Positions 32,816 through 46,457 of a stretch of 64,000 bases of DNA are shown here, in pieces (position 1 is the stretch's first letter; every line of letters begins with the position of its first letter). The position numbers and the translations under genes were made by a program. The stretch spans positions 3,326,064 to 3,390,063 of the forward strand of contig VXBA01003437.1 in NCBI GenBank assembly GCA_013399895.1, written 5' to 3'. Below the pieces are notes generated by a model, which saw only the letters and a program-made list of their open reading frames with translations, did not search any database and was not told the DNA's origin. The DNA is from Serilophus lunatus (taxonomy: Eukaryota; Chordata; Aves; Passeriformes; Eurylaimidae).

Positions 32816-35412
32816 CTCAGTGATCCAGCACAGTTTCTTTCTGCAGGAAAGTGTCAAGGCAAGGTAGAAAACTGTTTCTGTATAATAAAAATTTTAGAAA
32901 CAGAAGAAGGTATTTGGAAGAGACTCTTATCCTATCTACTCTAGAGACAGTTGCTTCTTAAGTAGAACCAATTGCCTTCAAGCTAGAGGACATGGTCTGA
33001 GGGTCAAGCAGAGACAGCAGCACAGCTACATCAGTCTGCAAACTGCACCACCACACTTACTTGTCTACAAACTTTGAACTACCACTTAATAGTACAGACA
33101 TGTACTGCAAGACCCTAACAACACCAGCAAGACATCAGCAAGACAGGCATGCACGCAGTCCCTCCACATTTCCTATGCGTGGAATAAAGAGACCAGACTA
33201 CAGCAACAGTCTAGAAGCAACTAGGAAGCAGTGAGCTAAAAGTACTGCAGAAATACGCCTGGGAACACCAGATTTCTCAGGAATAGGTTCTGAGAAAACT
33301 CATCAGCTCACACTGCAAAGGTGCATTTGCTCCCGGTGCAACTGGTAAGACATTAAGCTCTCCTGTTTGACTTCTGTAGTTAGCACACTCTTGCGTGAAT
33401 AATCTGACTGGCAAGTGTCCTCCGTTAGAAAAATGGAGCGTCCTCCTCCCTAGACTAGAAAACACTCGTGGGGGTGTCTACAATGGCCGAGATTTTTCAG
33501 CATGTTTTATCACAGCAAGCACGTTGTGCATTTTATAGAAAGGAAATGCGTAGTTTAGAAATGTACTTCTGATGCTCGAGGGGAAGTGATTAGCTATTTA
33601 TAAACCACTATCGCATTGTTGAAAAGAAACCAACCTTATAGTTCAGTATCAAAAAGCAGCACAGGTTTTAGAACCGTCTGTTTTCATTTCTATATTTGCA
33701 AGTGGTGCAATCGGTTTTGAGAACATCTGGTCTTCACACTTCAGTTTGAAAGCCAACATTTAAGTAGGTCTTCAGTCCCTACAACTGGCAAATTGAGAAA
33801 GTTCTTTGCTATTTTCAGCCTATATACTCATGCTTGCACAGCATGACAGTATTTGCAGGACAGCATTTCTCCGATTTAAGCAAATCTTTCCGTTCAGCAA
33901 GACCGGAGACACGACTCTGCCAAAAAAATGGGAGGAAAAACCCAACAAGCCAACCAAAAAATCCACAAACTGTCCCAGAAGTCATTTGCTTCTCCTCTCC
34001 CTCTAACAAAAAAAAAAAAGAAATCAACTTACCAAATATCACAGACAGAAGACGCAGTCGAAAGTACAGTTTAGTGGACTTTCTCTTTTTGATTACCACA
34101 TATTTGAATGTTAGTTGTGCAACACACACTGTAGGTCAGGTCCAGAAAGAAGTCTCTGCACTGACTAAAGCCAGCACACAATGCAGTAAAAATGCACAGC
34201 TTTCACAAAACTGGTTGGGCAACTCTGTCACTTGACTATATTGGCTCTTTAATAGCTTCAACAATGAAATCAGCTCAGCTTTTGTTTTCTGCACTTGCAG
34301 CTGTCAGGCCGCAAACTTAACCTCTGAAATGGATGCACCCACCAGCTCCTGTGTCTGTGAGTGGCACAAGTGTGCCAAAGCAGTCCCCCACTCTGGCCTG
34401 CCCCAGACTTCCCCACAGAGGGGCAAAGCCTTTGAGCAGGACCTGCACCCCAAACTGCAGTAGGATGGCCAGCACACAAGCAGCACTCTGCTCGTGCTCA
34501 CATAAGTTTCTCCCCAGCGTGGCTCTGCAGCACACAGCACAGAGGATGCTTCTAAGCGTTTGCCATTGCCCTAAGTCATCAGACTGGAAATCCCCGGTGC
34601 AAGGACATGCACAGTAGAGGCTCCCCTGTCTCCCTTCTCATGGCAAGCAATGCCTCGGAGGTAAACAAATCCTCTCTAAGGAGTTACACAATATCCCTCT
34701 GGACGCCACTCGGCTTGGAGATACCTTCCTGAGCCCTAGCAGCTTTCCCTTCCTGCTAGAGCGCCCAAAGGCTACCACAATTCAGGCAGGAAGAAAGCCT
34801 TAACATCAGTTAACTGATTTTTATCTTTTCTACCTCCTTCGCCCATAAAACGCAAGGGGTCAAGGTCGAGGACTTTCTATTGTAAAGTTCCCTTTCAAAA
34901 CAAACTGGTTTTCAGTTACTTCCATTTTCTCAGATGCTAGGGCAGATAGCTAGCGGGTGTTTAGATTCAGCACATCCATGCCAAACATATTTCTGAGAAG
35001 TTACAGCATCTGCCTGAACTGGGAAATGAGGTTTCCTACTCTTTTGGTTCTTTCCAGGAACTAACAGAGAGAGTAGATTTACTTCAAGCGCAGGAAGTTT
35101 TCCTCAGCTTGGCAACTTGCAAAGCAATAAAACAATCTCTCCACCTTCCCTCTGCCCACTGAGCCTTTGAACCACATGCCTCCACAGACTGGTGGATTGG
35201 GCTGAGCAGAGCCTAGGCACTGGCACCCAGCTTCCTTCCAGGAAGCAGAGTTTCCAGTACCTGGAAACCAGCACCGTTTCCAGTAACAGCAGCTTGTCCT
35301 GTAGCTCACTCCATAGCTGTAGCCAGACACTTACAGGAGCCAAAGAACTGGAGATCTTTCAGAACGCATAAGGCAACGAGCACTCCTTTGTGCTTCTCAG
35401 ACTAAGCCTCTG

Positions 35413-35439
35413 GATAACAGGGTCACACACCCTGTTATC
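35413..35439. repeat. Perfect inverted repeat, 11-bp arms with 5-bp loop
   Basis: GATAACAGGGT, then CACAC, then ACCCTGTTATC. The arms pair perfectly and each ends in a GATAA/TTATC motif. It lies in the CD82 first intron. Confidence 0.85.
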
Positions 35440-38400
35440 TGAGTGCTTACCAGAGCAATGAAGTTCCTTTCACCTGGCAGACCAGCCCACTGTAGAATGG
35501 AAGTGTCTTCTGGCACCAGGACTCTCCCCAAGATCTCTCCTCCTAGAGTACATCCACATGATCTCAGTGGTAGAAAATAAGGAAAAAAACAAAACCAAAA
35601 ACTCAAAACCCACCACAAAGCAAATAAAGAGACGTTAGCTTGTTATTCCAAATGATTGTGAAGCTTTAAAATTAAGTCAGCTTCCTCAAACAACAGAAGA
35701 GATAGGCTATGACTCTAGTTTAATCATATCACGTGCTTTGTATCAGATCCTTTGCTGCTAGCAAGTCACTGATCTTAAGAAGCAGAGGTTTCAACAATTT
35801 AGCCCCACAGAAGAAGTAGAGCTGGAAGACTACAGCAAATCTATCGTTACTAGAAAGTCAACAGAAGTCCTACCGACACAGGAGAGTGCCTCAGGCTGCA
35901 GATGATGCATCTTTTGGCTTGCTACCAGAAACAGCCCCTTTACTATTTGTAATCTCAGGAATCTTTGTTTTTGCCAAATACACCACTTGCTAACTGCAGC
36001 ACCCTCATCATTTACCAGCCCAGTATGGCCGTGGTGACTGAACCGCTCCTTTTCCCCTGCTAGTATGATGGCAGTGCTACATGTCATTCCTGAGCTTAAG
36101 ACCACAGATCAGCATCTGCAACAATCACCCCTCTTCAGCAAAGTCTGCCCCATCATCACCACAGGCCTCCAAGCTGAAGGACTCCACTGCAGGGTGACAG
36201 CACAGGAGTCACAAGTACCTGATTCCTGCAAGACTCCCACACAAAGGATCACATGGTCTCTCGCAGACTCGTGGATCAGGGCGGACAAGCAATTCAGCAA
36301 ACCCATGTGTTACAAGTAGACAGGGCCAGCTGAGCCTGAGGTCTCCAAACTCAGGGGACTCAATGATACCGAAGCACTTAGCTGCGGCAGCAGTGCCACA
36401 GCCACCAAAGGTTACTGCTGGACGAAGCCTCCGTACTCTCTGCCATCTGCCCTAGGAGAAGCTGCACTTCCCTTCAAACCACCCCAGGGTCACACGAAAT
36501 GTTGTGCCTCACTGACATGTGGTCTGCCTGCCTGCTGGCGAGACGAGCATTGTCACAGACAGTCTGAGGACTAACATTTCACAACATCCCGAGTTTCACA
36601 CTACGGACACCACTTGACACTACCAGCAGACATGAATGAAAAGAGAAAGCAAGAACTATAAATAGCTTCAGAGAAGGGATTCTGTCTAAATCAGCCTCTC
36701 TTTCCAAAATGATGACTTAAGAGAGGGCAGGAGGGCAAGAAAAGACCTCACGTACAGGAGTTTAGAACATAGATGTTTTCAGACAGTCCCTGCTATTCAA
36801 AAATACTCACCTGCAAACACATTTTCCCTGTCCAACATCAAGGTGAACAATAAAAACAGTTATACATTTGTAATTGGCAGCACCTGGCTAAACCCCTTGT
36901 TGGCCTGATGTCTCTGAGGATGCAATGCAGAAGCCATTTCACACTTTGCTCTGGAAGAGTCAGTCCCAGCAGTGGCTTCTGTACAGTCTCCAAGATGTAC
37001 AACAGCACTGACGAGCACTTTTTTCTTTCATCTTCACAGCACAATCTCCTCACGCTAAGCTCTTCCTATAGGAGGAAGAGAGTGGAAAAGAAAGCTGCAT
37101 TGTACAGCAGTAAAGGGCAGCGCTGTGAAGAGCAGGAATAACACAGCAATGAGCTGTTACAGAAGCTGCAGCAAAGCTGCTTTGTTCCTTGTCTAAGCAT
37201 TTTAGGAAGTGAAATACCACAATAAGAAATCTCAGTAGACAAAGCTGGAAAACAAAGGCGGCCTCTAGGAAACACTTAGCCAGATGGAAGATACTCAAAA
37301 ACTTTTGGTTGCCCTTCTATAAAGACGGTCGTAGAGGCCAGGGCAGGCTGCAGTACACACAGGTGTTCTGCTGCCCTGATGACTGTTACTTTACCATGTA
37401 TGTAATCCCAGCAGAGTTAATACAAGAACACTACACAATGATAGACCTGCTACCTGCAGTTAAGACCACTCCTCCAACAGCAGCATCAAAAAAAAAAATC
37501 AAAAAAATCAATCCTTTAAAGCAACACATGCATAGGTTCTGGGCAGGGGTATTTCAAGCCAAGAGGAACAGACATATGGGATAAGTTCCCCAGGAATTTG
37601 GCAGTTAAAATAGACAGCAAGACTTAAAAAAGCTGGGTCTGTTTTGGGAAAACGAGGGGCCTCCTTGGAGTCTGCAGACTTATGCACAGTGGTCTGGAAA
37701 ATGGGTTCAGCTGAACCTGAACCAAGCGAGGCTGGGTGGCCTTTTCTGCTTTCCTGAGTCTCCTTTTCTATATTTAGAGCACAAATATTTCAGAAGACTA
37801 TTTGATGGAGGAATGCTAGAGGAATGAGAGACAAAATAATAGTTCAGAGATATTTATTGAAAAAAAGAAAGAACTTTTATACAGAATAACTTACAAATAA
37901 TCAGATAAGCCTCAATGCAGACATAAATGCTCCGATTTCGAAGGGGAAAAAAAGTAGGGTTGTTTCATCTCTAATCTGTAAATCACGACTGAGGATAAGA
38001 CTACTTTTTTAATAGAACTGCAGACATTTTTTCTTACTTGCTTCTGTCCCATCACATTGTGCCCTTTCCCCCACAGCCTGCCCATTTTTACTTCACATCA
38101 GCTCCACAATTTTTAATTAAGCAAAACTTACCAATTACATAAAACTACAGCAAGTGGTCTCATGCATGCTACCTGAGCAGGTTATGGCTGTGACACAAGG
38201 CTCCATCCCCAGGACACATGCCCACCCCTTGCTAGTGCAGCAGCTTGAAACCCAGCCCAGCAAAGCTCCATTACCTGCTCCTCCTCTGACAGGAGGCTGC
38301 CAGCAGGAGAAACATCCACTGCAGATCTCCACCGAGTCCCTGGGCACAGGAATAACCGTGAGACAGCACCACAGTAACACAGCTGCTGACCCGGCTCAGC

Positions 38401-41400
38401 TCATACACTGCTGTACAGGCTGTTCTTCCTCTTAGCAAACACACCACTGTGGTGAAGGCTCTCTCTCTTCTGGGCAAACAAGGAGCAACTGTTTAGGTTC
38501 CCATGAGACAGCACCGGGTGCATGGCCATCTACTTGTATACATGCTGGTAGGTCTTGCTTGTAGCTGACAGCTGGGATAGGAAGAGGTTTCCCATCTGCC
38601 TGAAGCTATGCAAAGCTGTAACTTAGTGTTTTATTACAGGACCAAGTCTAAACCACTGTCACAACAGTCTCCAAAACTGCAACATGATGGACTGGGAATG
38701 AATGCAGAAAGACCCAGGCTCTGAGACCATCAGCAGGACTGCAGCATCAAATCAAGGGAGCCTTTGAGGTCTAAGACTCGGGCATTAAAGCAGCTTGCAA
38801 TTCCTCAAAATAGCCCTCCTTGAAACCGCCTCTTCTGCCAGGGCAGCAGTTAGTTTGATGCATGCAGATTTCGGCATTAAGAAATTCCCGTGCAGTTTTG
38901 GTAACTGTGTTTCAGTCACCTCAGTTTCACTCCTGGAAGCCATGAGTCACACCACCTTCACCAAAGAGCATGGGCGAGAGACAACGCTGATGTTTCAGGT
39001 CCCCTCACTTCAGGCAGGAAAAGCACCAGCAGCTATGTGCATCACCTCCAACCACCCGGGTAGCCACAACCACCCCCATTTTAGTTGAACTCCCACAAAG
39101 TGTTATCACCCTTGGAGGACCTGACACAAAGCTGAACCCTACGCATGAGGAGCAGCCACCCCCTGCAGCTCACTTGTAATGCTGACCTGTCCCATAGGGC
39201 TCCACTCCACCACACCACCAGCCTACAGGAACCTCCACAGTCCCTGTAGCCTCTCCCCCCATTTCTAGGCAAGGTCCCCAGAGAGGTGCAGCAGGCCCCC
39301 TGGGAATCAGGAAAGGGCTGTGCCTTTATCATGTTTCATGTGTCTTACCAGGGCTTCTCCACAAACCTAGCGGTCTAGCACTGTTCCACAGAGCTGCGGA
39401 GCAAAGTCTTCTCTAATTAAAAGAACTTCCTCTGGGAATAGGCAGATTTAATGCACAACTCAGAAGGTTCTTTAGTTATTCCATGTGCAGTGTCTCTGCA
39501 AGCCTGCATTAGGAGAGGACCTGAATGCAATGAAGGGTCCAGCAGCTTCTTAGACTTAGTTGAGAAAGTACATACAGACAACTGGGTTTCAACTGATTGA
39601 GTTTCCTTTCCCCCCTGAAAAGACTTCGGAGAGGAACTTCTGCCTGCCTTTTAAGACCCAGTCTCTTCAAGCATGCAGCATAGATGCTGCAGAATAGTTC
39701 CCATCTCTGGTCAATGCAAAATTCAAGGCAACAGCAGAGGCAAATAGAAAGACTAATGTGCAGGTCAGCAGTCTTTTTAATCAAAGCCCCACTCTCTTCT
39801 GTATTAACAGGGAGGCTGGGTCCACGATCACAAGACACAGAAGAATGGAAGTGAGGGGACAGGAGATGGAGAGTTTACTTAGTGAAGCATACTGTGAAGT
39901 TGAGGACATTCCAGCAAAGCCATTGAAGACTGACTCATCGCCAGCAGCTTCAATCTACGTAGACACACAGCAGACACGTGATCAGCTCCAGAGCAGGCAA
40001 GAGGACACTTTGTGCCATGCCACCAGTATGAAAGAAGCCCTAGAACTAATGCACCATTACAACTGCAGTGCTAGAGATGGTGTCCTATCACCACAACAGC
40101 CAGAACACCACCTTTTTATGCAAAAAGTACTTTAAAAATTACTTGATTACAAGCAGGAAGTAGAGGAGCAGAGCAGTCTGTATGGTGACTTTTGAAAGCA
40201 GGGATGTTAGTTCTGGGGACCAAAGTCTAAAACCTCCTTGATACTACCACTACTGAATACAGAGCCTCTTTTAAATTTCTGTCCACACATATTCCAACTT
40301 ATGTTAAGAAAGCCATTTGTAGGACCAAGAAGAAATCAGAAAAAAATCAAGTAGGAAGGGAATAAGACACTCTCAACACAGATACTTTTCCTCTATGACT
40401 AAAATACCTAGAAAGCAAAATGATACTGAAACTTCCTTGGAAAGGTCTAACTACAGCACTGAGGCATTTTGTGCAATATTAGAGGTAATCTAGTCAATTT
40501 AGACTTCACAATTAATTCCCAACAAAAGAGCTAATCATCTATCACAGGAGACATGCTGGCTCTGGGCGTTCAAGATTTCCATATTCTTATATTATGAGAT
40601 GACAGCAGCAGCCCTTGAAATCCTAGTCAAGTGCCAAGATGCCACTTCCACACCTGTCTTGGATGCTGTTCCAGAAACCACACACCAATACAACACAGTT
40701 TGTGACCCCACAGCATCCCGATGCACAAAACCCCTAGAGACAGCTCATCCAAACCTGTGCCAGTCCAGTACACCAGACCAGGGAAAATCAGGGTCCTGGA
40801 GCAGGTTTCTTTCAAAACCAGATAGGTAAGGGGCTTAATGAAGCCCCTCTGGTAGAGCCAGGAGCTGAGGGCTTCAAGTTCCCATGTAGCCCCTCAAATC
40901 CATCCCAGTGAGGGCACAGAAACCTCACGGATCACAGAGGCAGTGACTAAAGCAAGGTGCTGGAGGAGAACATGGTCTGATCTAGTGATGTAACCCCTTC
41001 CCCAGGACACCTCTGTGAAACAGCCTCCATCATTCCCAACAGGCAAAGCTACTTCACAGCATGTTCAGTCCGCACTACACAAATCCCTGTCAGCTAGTTC
41101 CCCTGCCTTCCCCTTCCCAAACCACCTCCATGGCAGCAGGGACCAAGGGCAGTTCTGAACTCCAGGTGTGGGAAGGTCAGCTCAGCTCAAGGTACATGCT
41201 GCAGCTCTGAGAGCTTGTCCATTCCTTTGCTCGTATATGAGAGACCTCCCTCTGACTGAACCAGAATTGTTTTGCCTACAAAGGCAACTCTCCACTATAT
41301 AAATTCAAATCTTCAGTCTCCTAGATATTCTGATGTATATAGCTCCTCCAGATCAGCACTCTTCCAGTACACATGGCCATGGGATTATCATCATACTAGA

Positions 41401-44400
41401 AGAGATCAATCTGCTTACAGCCCAGCAAAAATTTTGCAGTAAAGGGTAAAGCACTTTTGTGATTTACCTGTTTGCTCAAGGTTGTGCTGCAAAGAAACGA
41501 AATTAGCCCAGTAGAATTTTCAGCCAACACCACCAGTCCTCTGCCTATGTGCAAGGCCCTTCCTCTGGTCCTTCTAGCTCCCGAGCTCCCTAAAAACAGA
41601 CAGGCCACATACCTCAGCAGCAACTTTCAGAAATTAAGTACATGCACCAGACTTCGGTCTGTCTTGTTTTTAAATTCTGGTGTCCCAGTTCTGAAGCTCC
41701 GTCAAGGAGATAAAGAACTAGAGCAGTCAGCCAGACAGTCCGTGCACGTGCCTCTTCCCACAGGAGAAAGCCTGCTCCCAGCTTAGTTTCCCTCCCTTTC
41801 TCCCCTGTATTTACTTACAATGAGCCACAAACCACCCAGCCTCTCTGCCTCTGTGGGGTTAGAGAGCACACATCCTTGGGTACTGAGCCAGCAGTCTCCA
41901 ACCTGTCCCCATCTCAACAGGACGCTGTTTTATTCCCTTTCTCTGCTGTCATCTACCAGGCAGTCCCTCTCGCAGAGCTGCCCACAGTAACGACCCACCT
42001 TTCTTTCAGAAAATTAGCTAGCTCTGAATCTGTCAGTGCACACAAGCAATGATTTTAGCAATCTCCAGTATGCAGTTCCTTATGCTTCCCTTATCACTCT
42101 GTCTATGTTCAAGTCAGGCATTAACTGCTTCAGTGTTTCCAAACCCTGACAGCCAGAGAGCTTTCAGCAAACAGGCTCTGCCAAAGCCAACCAGCCATCA
42201 AGGAAGTGTTGGCAGTGGCTGTGTTTCCTGTATTATTCCTTTCACCATGCGAAGAGAGTCTGTAATTTTTAGCCTTTCCCCCATTTCATTCCATCTAAGA
42301 CTACAGAACAGCCAAGAAGAGACAGAGCTGGTTAGGTAATGGATTGCATCTCATTACACAATTCCTGAAGGAAAGGTGGCTCACACAGCCACCCCTTCAT
42401 GCATATGTCATTAATCATTTGCCTGTGGAAAGCTCCAATCCCATATTTCTCCAACAGATGCATGAGTACAAGAGGACAGTTTATTTCTCTGCCCAAAGCT
42501 GACAAGCACACGATGCAGAGCTGCTGGGCCCAGCTGCTCCTTTGCTGCACAAAAGAACTTCAGACTTCAGGATGCCACGATCCACATTCAGAGACAAATA
42601 CAGGCAGGGCAGGGGAAGAAGGGGATGCAGACGCCATGCTCCTATTTTGAAGAGGTGAAGCTAAAGCACTCTAGGATGACAGCCATAATTCCTGGCAGTA
42701 AGAAGTTAGTTTTGATGCATACAAGTTTTTCCACACAGGAAACCCAGGAAGAAGTGCAAGAACTGAGACTCTGTTGCAAAGAACCACTGGAAATATTGCT
42801 ACCTCCGCCAGCCTTCAAAGCCTCCCAACCATAGCCTGAGCCCTGACAGACTCTCTCCAGTACCTCCCCCTCACCAGTGAACAGAAACAGAAAAGAGACC
42901 AGGAAGAAAGTGACTGCCATGCCACAGACACCATTAAAGTGCACCAATAACTACTACTTCAGATAGCATGGGGCATGGTCCAATTCCTACTATCACCCTG
43001 GCATTCCCATAACAGACCCTATGCCTTTGGTGCCCAAGGTCCTTGTGGCAACACCTTTCGCCTGTGCTTTGGGCTTCCTACTGTAACAATGCCAGCAGGT
43101 ATCAAGAACCATAGCCATGGTTTGTGCTGGAAAGTGCCTTGGGGCCTGTGGTTTCCAGAGGTCTGCAAAACCCCCAACTGCACTTCTCTGATCTAAACAT
43201 CTACTGGATGAACACCTGCAGTCCTGAGTGGATGTCTCCTGCCTTACAGCTCCAGGACACAGACTAACAGGAAAGGGATAAAACTTTTTTTCCTCAGCTA
43301 CAGTCAGATGAGGAATTTCATATAATCCCCACCTTGTACTTCACAGAGCTGGAAGCAGAGTGGTTTGAGTAGCAGAGGCAGGAAACCTCCATGGAGCTGT
43401 GGGAAGGCCTTGTTAGAGCATCTTCTGCACTAGCTTACAGTTGTAGGTCACAATACACCTGCCTGTCTTCTGAGAACTAAAATAGAGACAATAACAGTAA
43501 TGAATAGAGTCCAGATGAGCCGCATCATTAAGGCTGCTAAATCCTCTTAAGGGAGGAGCTTCCATGCAGCTCACAAGGGAGGGCTTTCTCCAGGCACTCA
43601 GCTTGCATTTTGCTCTATTTCTGTTGCACACAGGTAAGAAGCTGAACAAACACCGCAAGACTTCACCCAGCCACCCGTGCCCTGCAGCACAGGGATAAGA
43701 ATGGCATCTCAGCAGTCCCCAGAGCCCTCAGCAATGATGGAAAAGCCCAGGCCAAGTGGGATTCAGGTTCACAGAGGCTCCGAAGAGTGAAGTTATTTTG
43801 GAAGCAAGATCTTTCTGTGAAAGGTGTTAAATGAAAGGATGTTAGGAGTGAGAACAGGCTACCCATTTTCCTGAGCTGCTTCAAAACCACACATCAGCTT
43901 GCAGAGTAGTTGGAAAAGGTTCTTTTCACCGGTGCAGAAGCCAAACATCAGCAAGCACCCATGGACATTGGGTTTTTTTGTTCTGTTTTGTTTTTAAAGA
44001 AGCACGACTGTAGCTGTGGTAGTTCTTGCTTCAGCCAAGGGACCAGAAACAAGTGTGAATGTTAAAAACCACCCCACTCTCGCAAGAGATTCTGCTGTGG
44101 GACACTGGCAGGTCTTCCACCGCCCATGCAGTGACTGCAGAACAGGTCATTAACCGCACCACTAGTGCCCTTCTGCCTCATTAACACTTTCTTCCCACTT
44201 AGTGCTCATGAAGTATTTAGTAAGATCTGAGTAATCTGTTGTTTTTTCAGCTTGTCATATATTTATCTTGACATCAGCATATAGCAGTACACAACCGAGA
44301 CTGCTCCTCTAACTGGACACCTCTCTCTAGATTTTCAGAGCACTCTTTCTATACTTGGCAACTCGTGGTCCACCAAAAGAATACTAGCTACAGGCTTCTG

Positions 44401-44602
44401 CTTGGCAGTTCTCACACAGTGAGCAAGCTCCACAGTAGCAGGCTCACATCTCAGGCTTGGAAGAGAATTTTTCTCAAGCCCAAGGTGGCTGAGAAAGTAA
44501 CAAAAAAAAATAAAAAATAAAGTCTTCCGTCGAAAGGAAGTACCACTGATAGCAGATTTCAAGACAGCACTGTCAAATTGTACACCCTTTCCTGCACAGA
44601 AG

Positions 44603-44653
44603 CACATATGTGTTGGCAAAAGCCGCACATATGTGTTGGCAAAAGCCACACAT
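44603..44653. repeat. 23-bp tandem duplication (2.2 copies)
   Basis: A 23-bp unit starting CACATATGTGTTGGC and ending AAAGCC plus G or A occurs at 44603-44625 and 44626-44648, followed by a partial CACAT. The copies differ at one base, suggesting a recent duplication. Confidence 0.93.
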
Positions 44654-45839
44654 CTAGAGGCCTCGCTAGCACTGGAACGGGTTACCTCTCTGTGATCGTC
44701 TACCATCAACAGCAGCTCGAACATCTCCAAGAGCTGCTCTCCTCCACAGCCACTATCTCCAAAAGCACTGCAATAGGCACTATCCCTCCTTACACAGCTA
44801 ATAAACTTTCACGCTCTCATCTCATACACAAGATGGAAATTCTTGTCCGAGGCATAGGAACATTTCATTCTAAACAAGCTTTACATTTTATTGAAGCCAA
44901 CATTTAGATTCTGGGATGGTTGAGTCTAGTTTTTTCCCCTTTTTTTTTTTTTTTCTGTTGATATCGAGTGCTTCATTTTATATTGAAGCACAAAGAGCAG
45001 AGCTTTTACGCTCTGGGACAGAACCAGCATGCCTGGGTTGTAACAAGTCGCTATCCCCGTAACAATTTCGTTAGATTCGTTAAGTCACCCTGCAAAGACA
45101 ATTCGCAGCCAACACCTACCCACTACCTACTGGACCTCAAGCACTACGCTGAACTCCTCACTGCGATCTCAAAAAGGATGAGGAAAAGGGACACAACAGG
45201 CTGGGCCAGCATCAGATTTCTGTAGTGGTAATAGGGTCAAATCGCTAAAGAGGCATCTAATCCACAACCTAGAAATCAAGACAGAGCCGACTGAAGTCAG
45301 CAGCATGCCCGGTCTCATCAGCAGGCAGCGGAGGCACTTCGGCCGAAATTCCTTCGGAGCAGGAACCAGCCGGGCCCGCAGGACCCGCTCTCGCGGGCAC
45401 CGGGGCCGCTGCACCTGGCGATGGTCTCTTTCAGAGCACGCACCAGCTACGCCACAGGATCGCAGCTCACCCACCGACTCAAGTTTGGAGGAACACACCT
45501 GAGAGCGGCGAGCAGCAGGGACCGGCCCCCCGAGAGGCTCCGCCGGCCCCCGCAGGGACCCTCTACCCGCGGGGGGAACGCGGGGGCTCCCCGGAGCGCG
45601 GGGGAGCTGCCTGCGCCGCCGAGCGGGACTGCAAAGGGGGCTCCTGCCCCCGCCACCAGAAAGCCCCGCAGAAAACCCCTGGGAAGTCCCCGACGGGCAC
45701 GGCTCCCGTCCCTCCACGCCGAGAGGGTCGAGGGTAGCGGGGTCTCCGACCGCAGTGGACAGAGCCCCAGCCCACGCCCCCTCCTCCAGTGCCGCCCCGC
45801 TCCCCGGCCCCTCCGGGAGGGCGACCGCAGCGCCCTTAC

Positions 45840-46026
45840 CTTCTCTGCTCGGCGGGCTTGGCACGGCTGGGTTCGGCACGGCTNCGGGGCGGCCATGCCC
45901 GGGGCCGTGCCCTTCCTGCGGCGCCGCGCCCCCTTCGCCCGGGGCTCCGCAAGGCGCCCGGCACTGCCCGGTGCCCGCTTCGGGCTCGTCTGTGCTCGCT
46001 CCTCCAACCGAGTGACAACGCTTTCC
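45840..46026 (-). other. CD82: Candidate CD82 5' non-coding exon 1
   Basis: The minus strand reads GCAGAGAAG|GTAAGGGCG, a strong donor with the exon ending at 45840. The transcription start is not defined by the sequence. The upper bound given is only the edge of the unique CpG-island segment. The same donor recurs in the duplicated copy at 46257. An alternative donor, CACAG|GTGGGAAGG, occurs near 46034. There is no ATG-initiated extension into the coding exons, because the start exon carries an in-frame stop. Confidence 0.4.
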
Positions 46027-46338
46027 CCTTCCCACCTGTGAGGCTTCGGCCGCTGCCTCCTCTTCTCCCGCTGTGACCAAATCACTTTGCTACACCTTGG
46101 CTACTGCGCTGGAGCCCTCTGCCCTGGCTCGCTTGTTGCATGTCACCCACCTCTGCCTCTGTGGCCCGTCAAGTAGGTGCGCNCCAGCCCACGCCCCCTC
46201 CTCCAGTGCCGCCCCGCTCCCCGGCCCCTCCGGGAGGGCGACCGCAGCGCCCTTACCTTCTCTGCTCGGCGGGCTTGGCACGGCTGGGTTCGGCACGGCT
46301 GGGTTTAGCGCAGCGATCCTTCCCTCCGCCGATGTGGC

Positions 46339-46457
46339 NNNNNNNNNNNNNNNNNNNNNNNNNNNNNNNNNNNNNNNNNNNNNNNNNNNNNNNNNNNNNN
46401 NNNNNNNNNNNNNNNNNNNNNNNNNNNNNNNNNNNNNNNNNNNNNNNNNNNNNNNNN
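46339..46457. other. Assembly gap (119 Ns)
   Basis: A run of N within the CpG island. Single Ns also occur at 45884 and 46183. Open frames reported across it are meaningless. Confidence 0.99.

Larger units (their letters stand above)
26779..45839 (-). other. CD82: CD82 first intron (about 19 kb, inferred)
   Basis: The interval from the acceptor of the start-codon exon to a candidate donor in the CpG island. It contains a CR1 fragment (27295-27773), a TA/TG microsatellite (32757-32813), a hairpin (35413-35439) and a small tandem duplication (44603-44653). Human CD82 has a second non-coding exon in this region. I could not identify its counterpart, so the intron may be split. Open frames here show no known domain. 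Confidence 0.55.

Noticed and set aside
35412..35423. GGATAACAGGGT, resembling 12 bases of the I-SceI homing endonuclease site
   Set aside because: Only 12 of the 18 bp match, with divergent flanks. It is the arm of a local hairpin and coincidence is the simplest reading.
45895..46041. Small plus-strand frame (MPGAVPF...) in the CpG island as a divergent gene
   Set aside because: No homology that I recognise, no splice support, and it sits in a misassembled GC-rich block.
45169..46080. 303-codon open frame on the minus strand across the CpG island
   Set aside because: High GC removes stop codons, the translation is Pro/Arg/Gly/Ala-rich low-complexity, and the frame crosses an N and duplicated sequence. 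The overlapping frames on both strands behave the same way.
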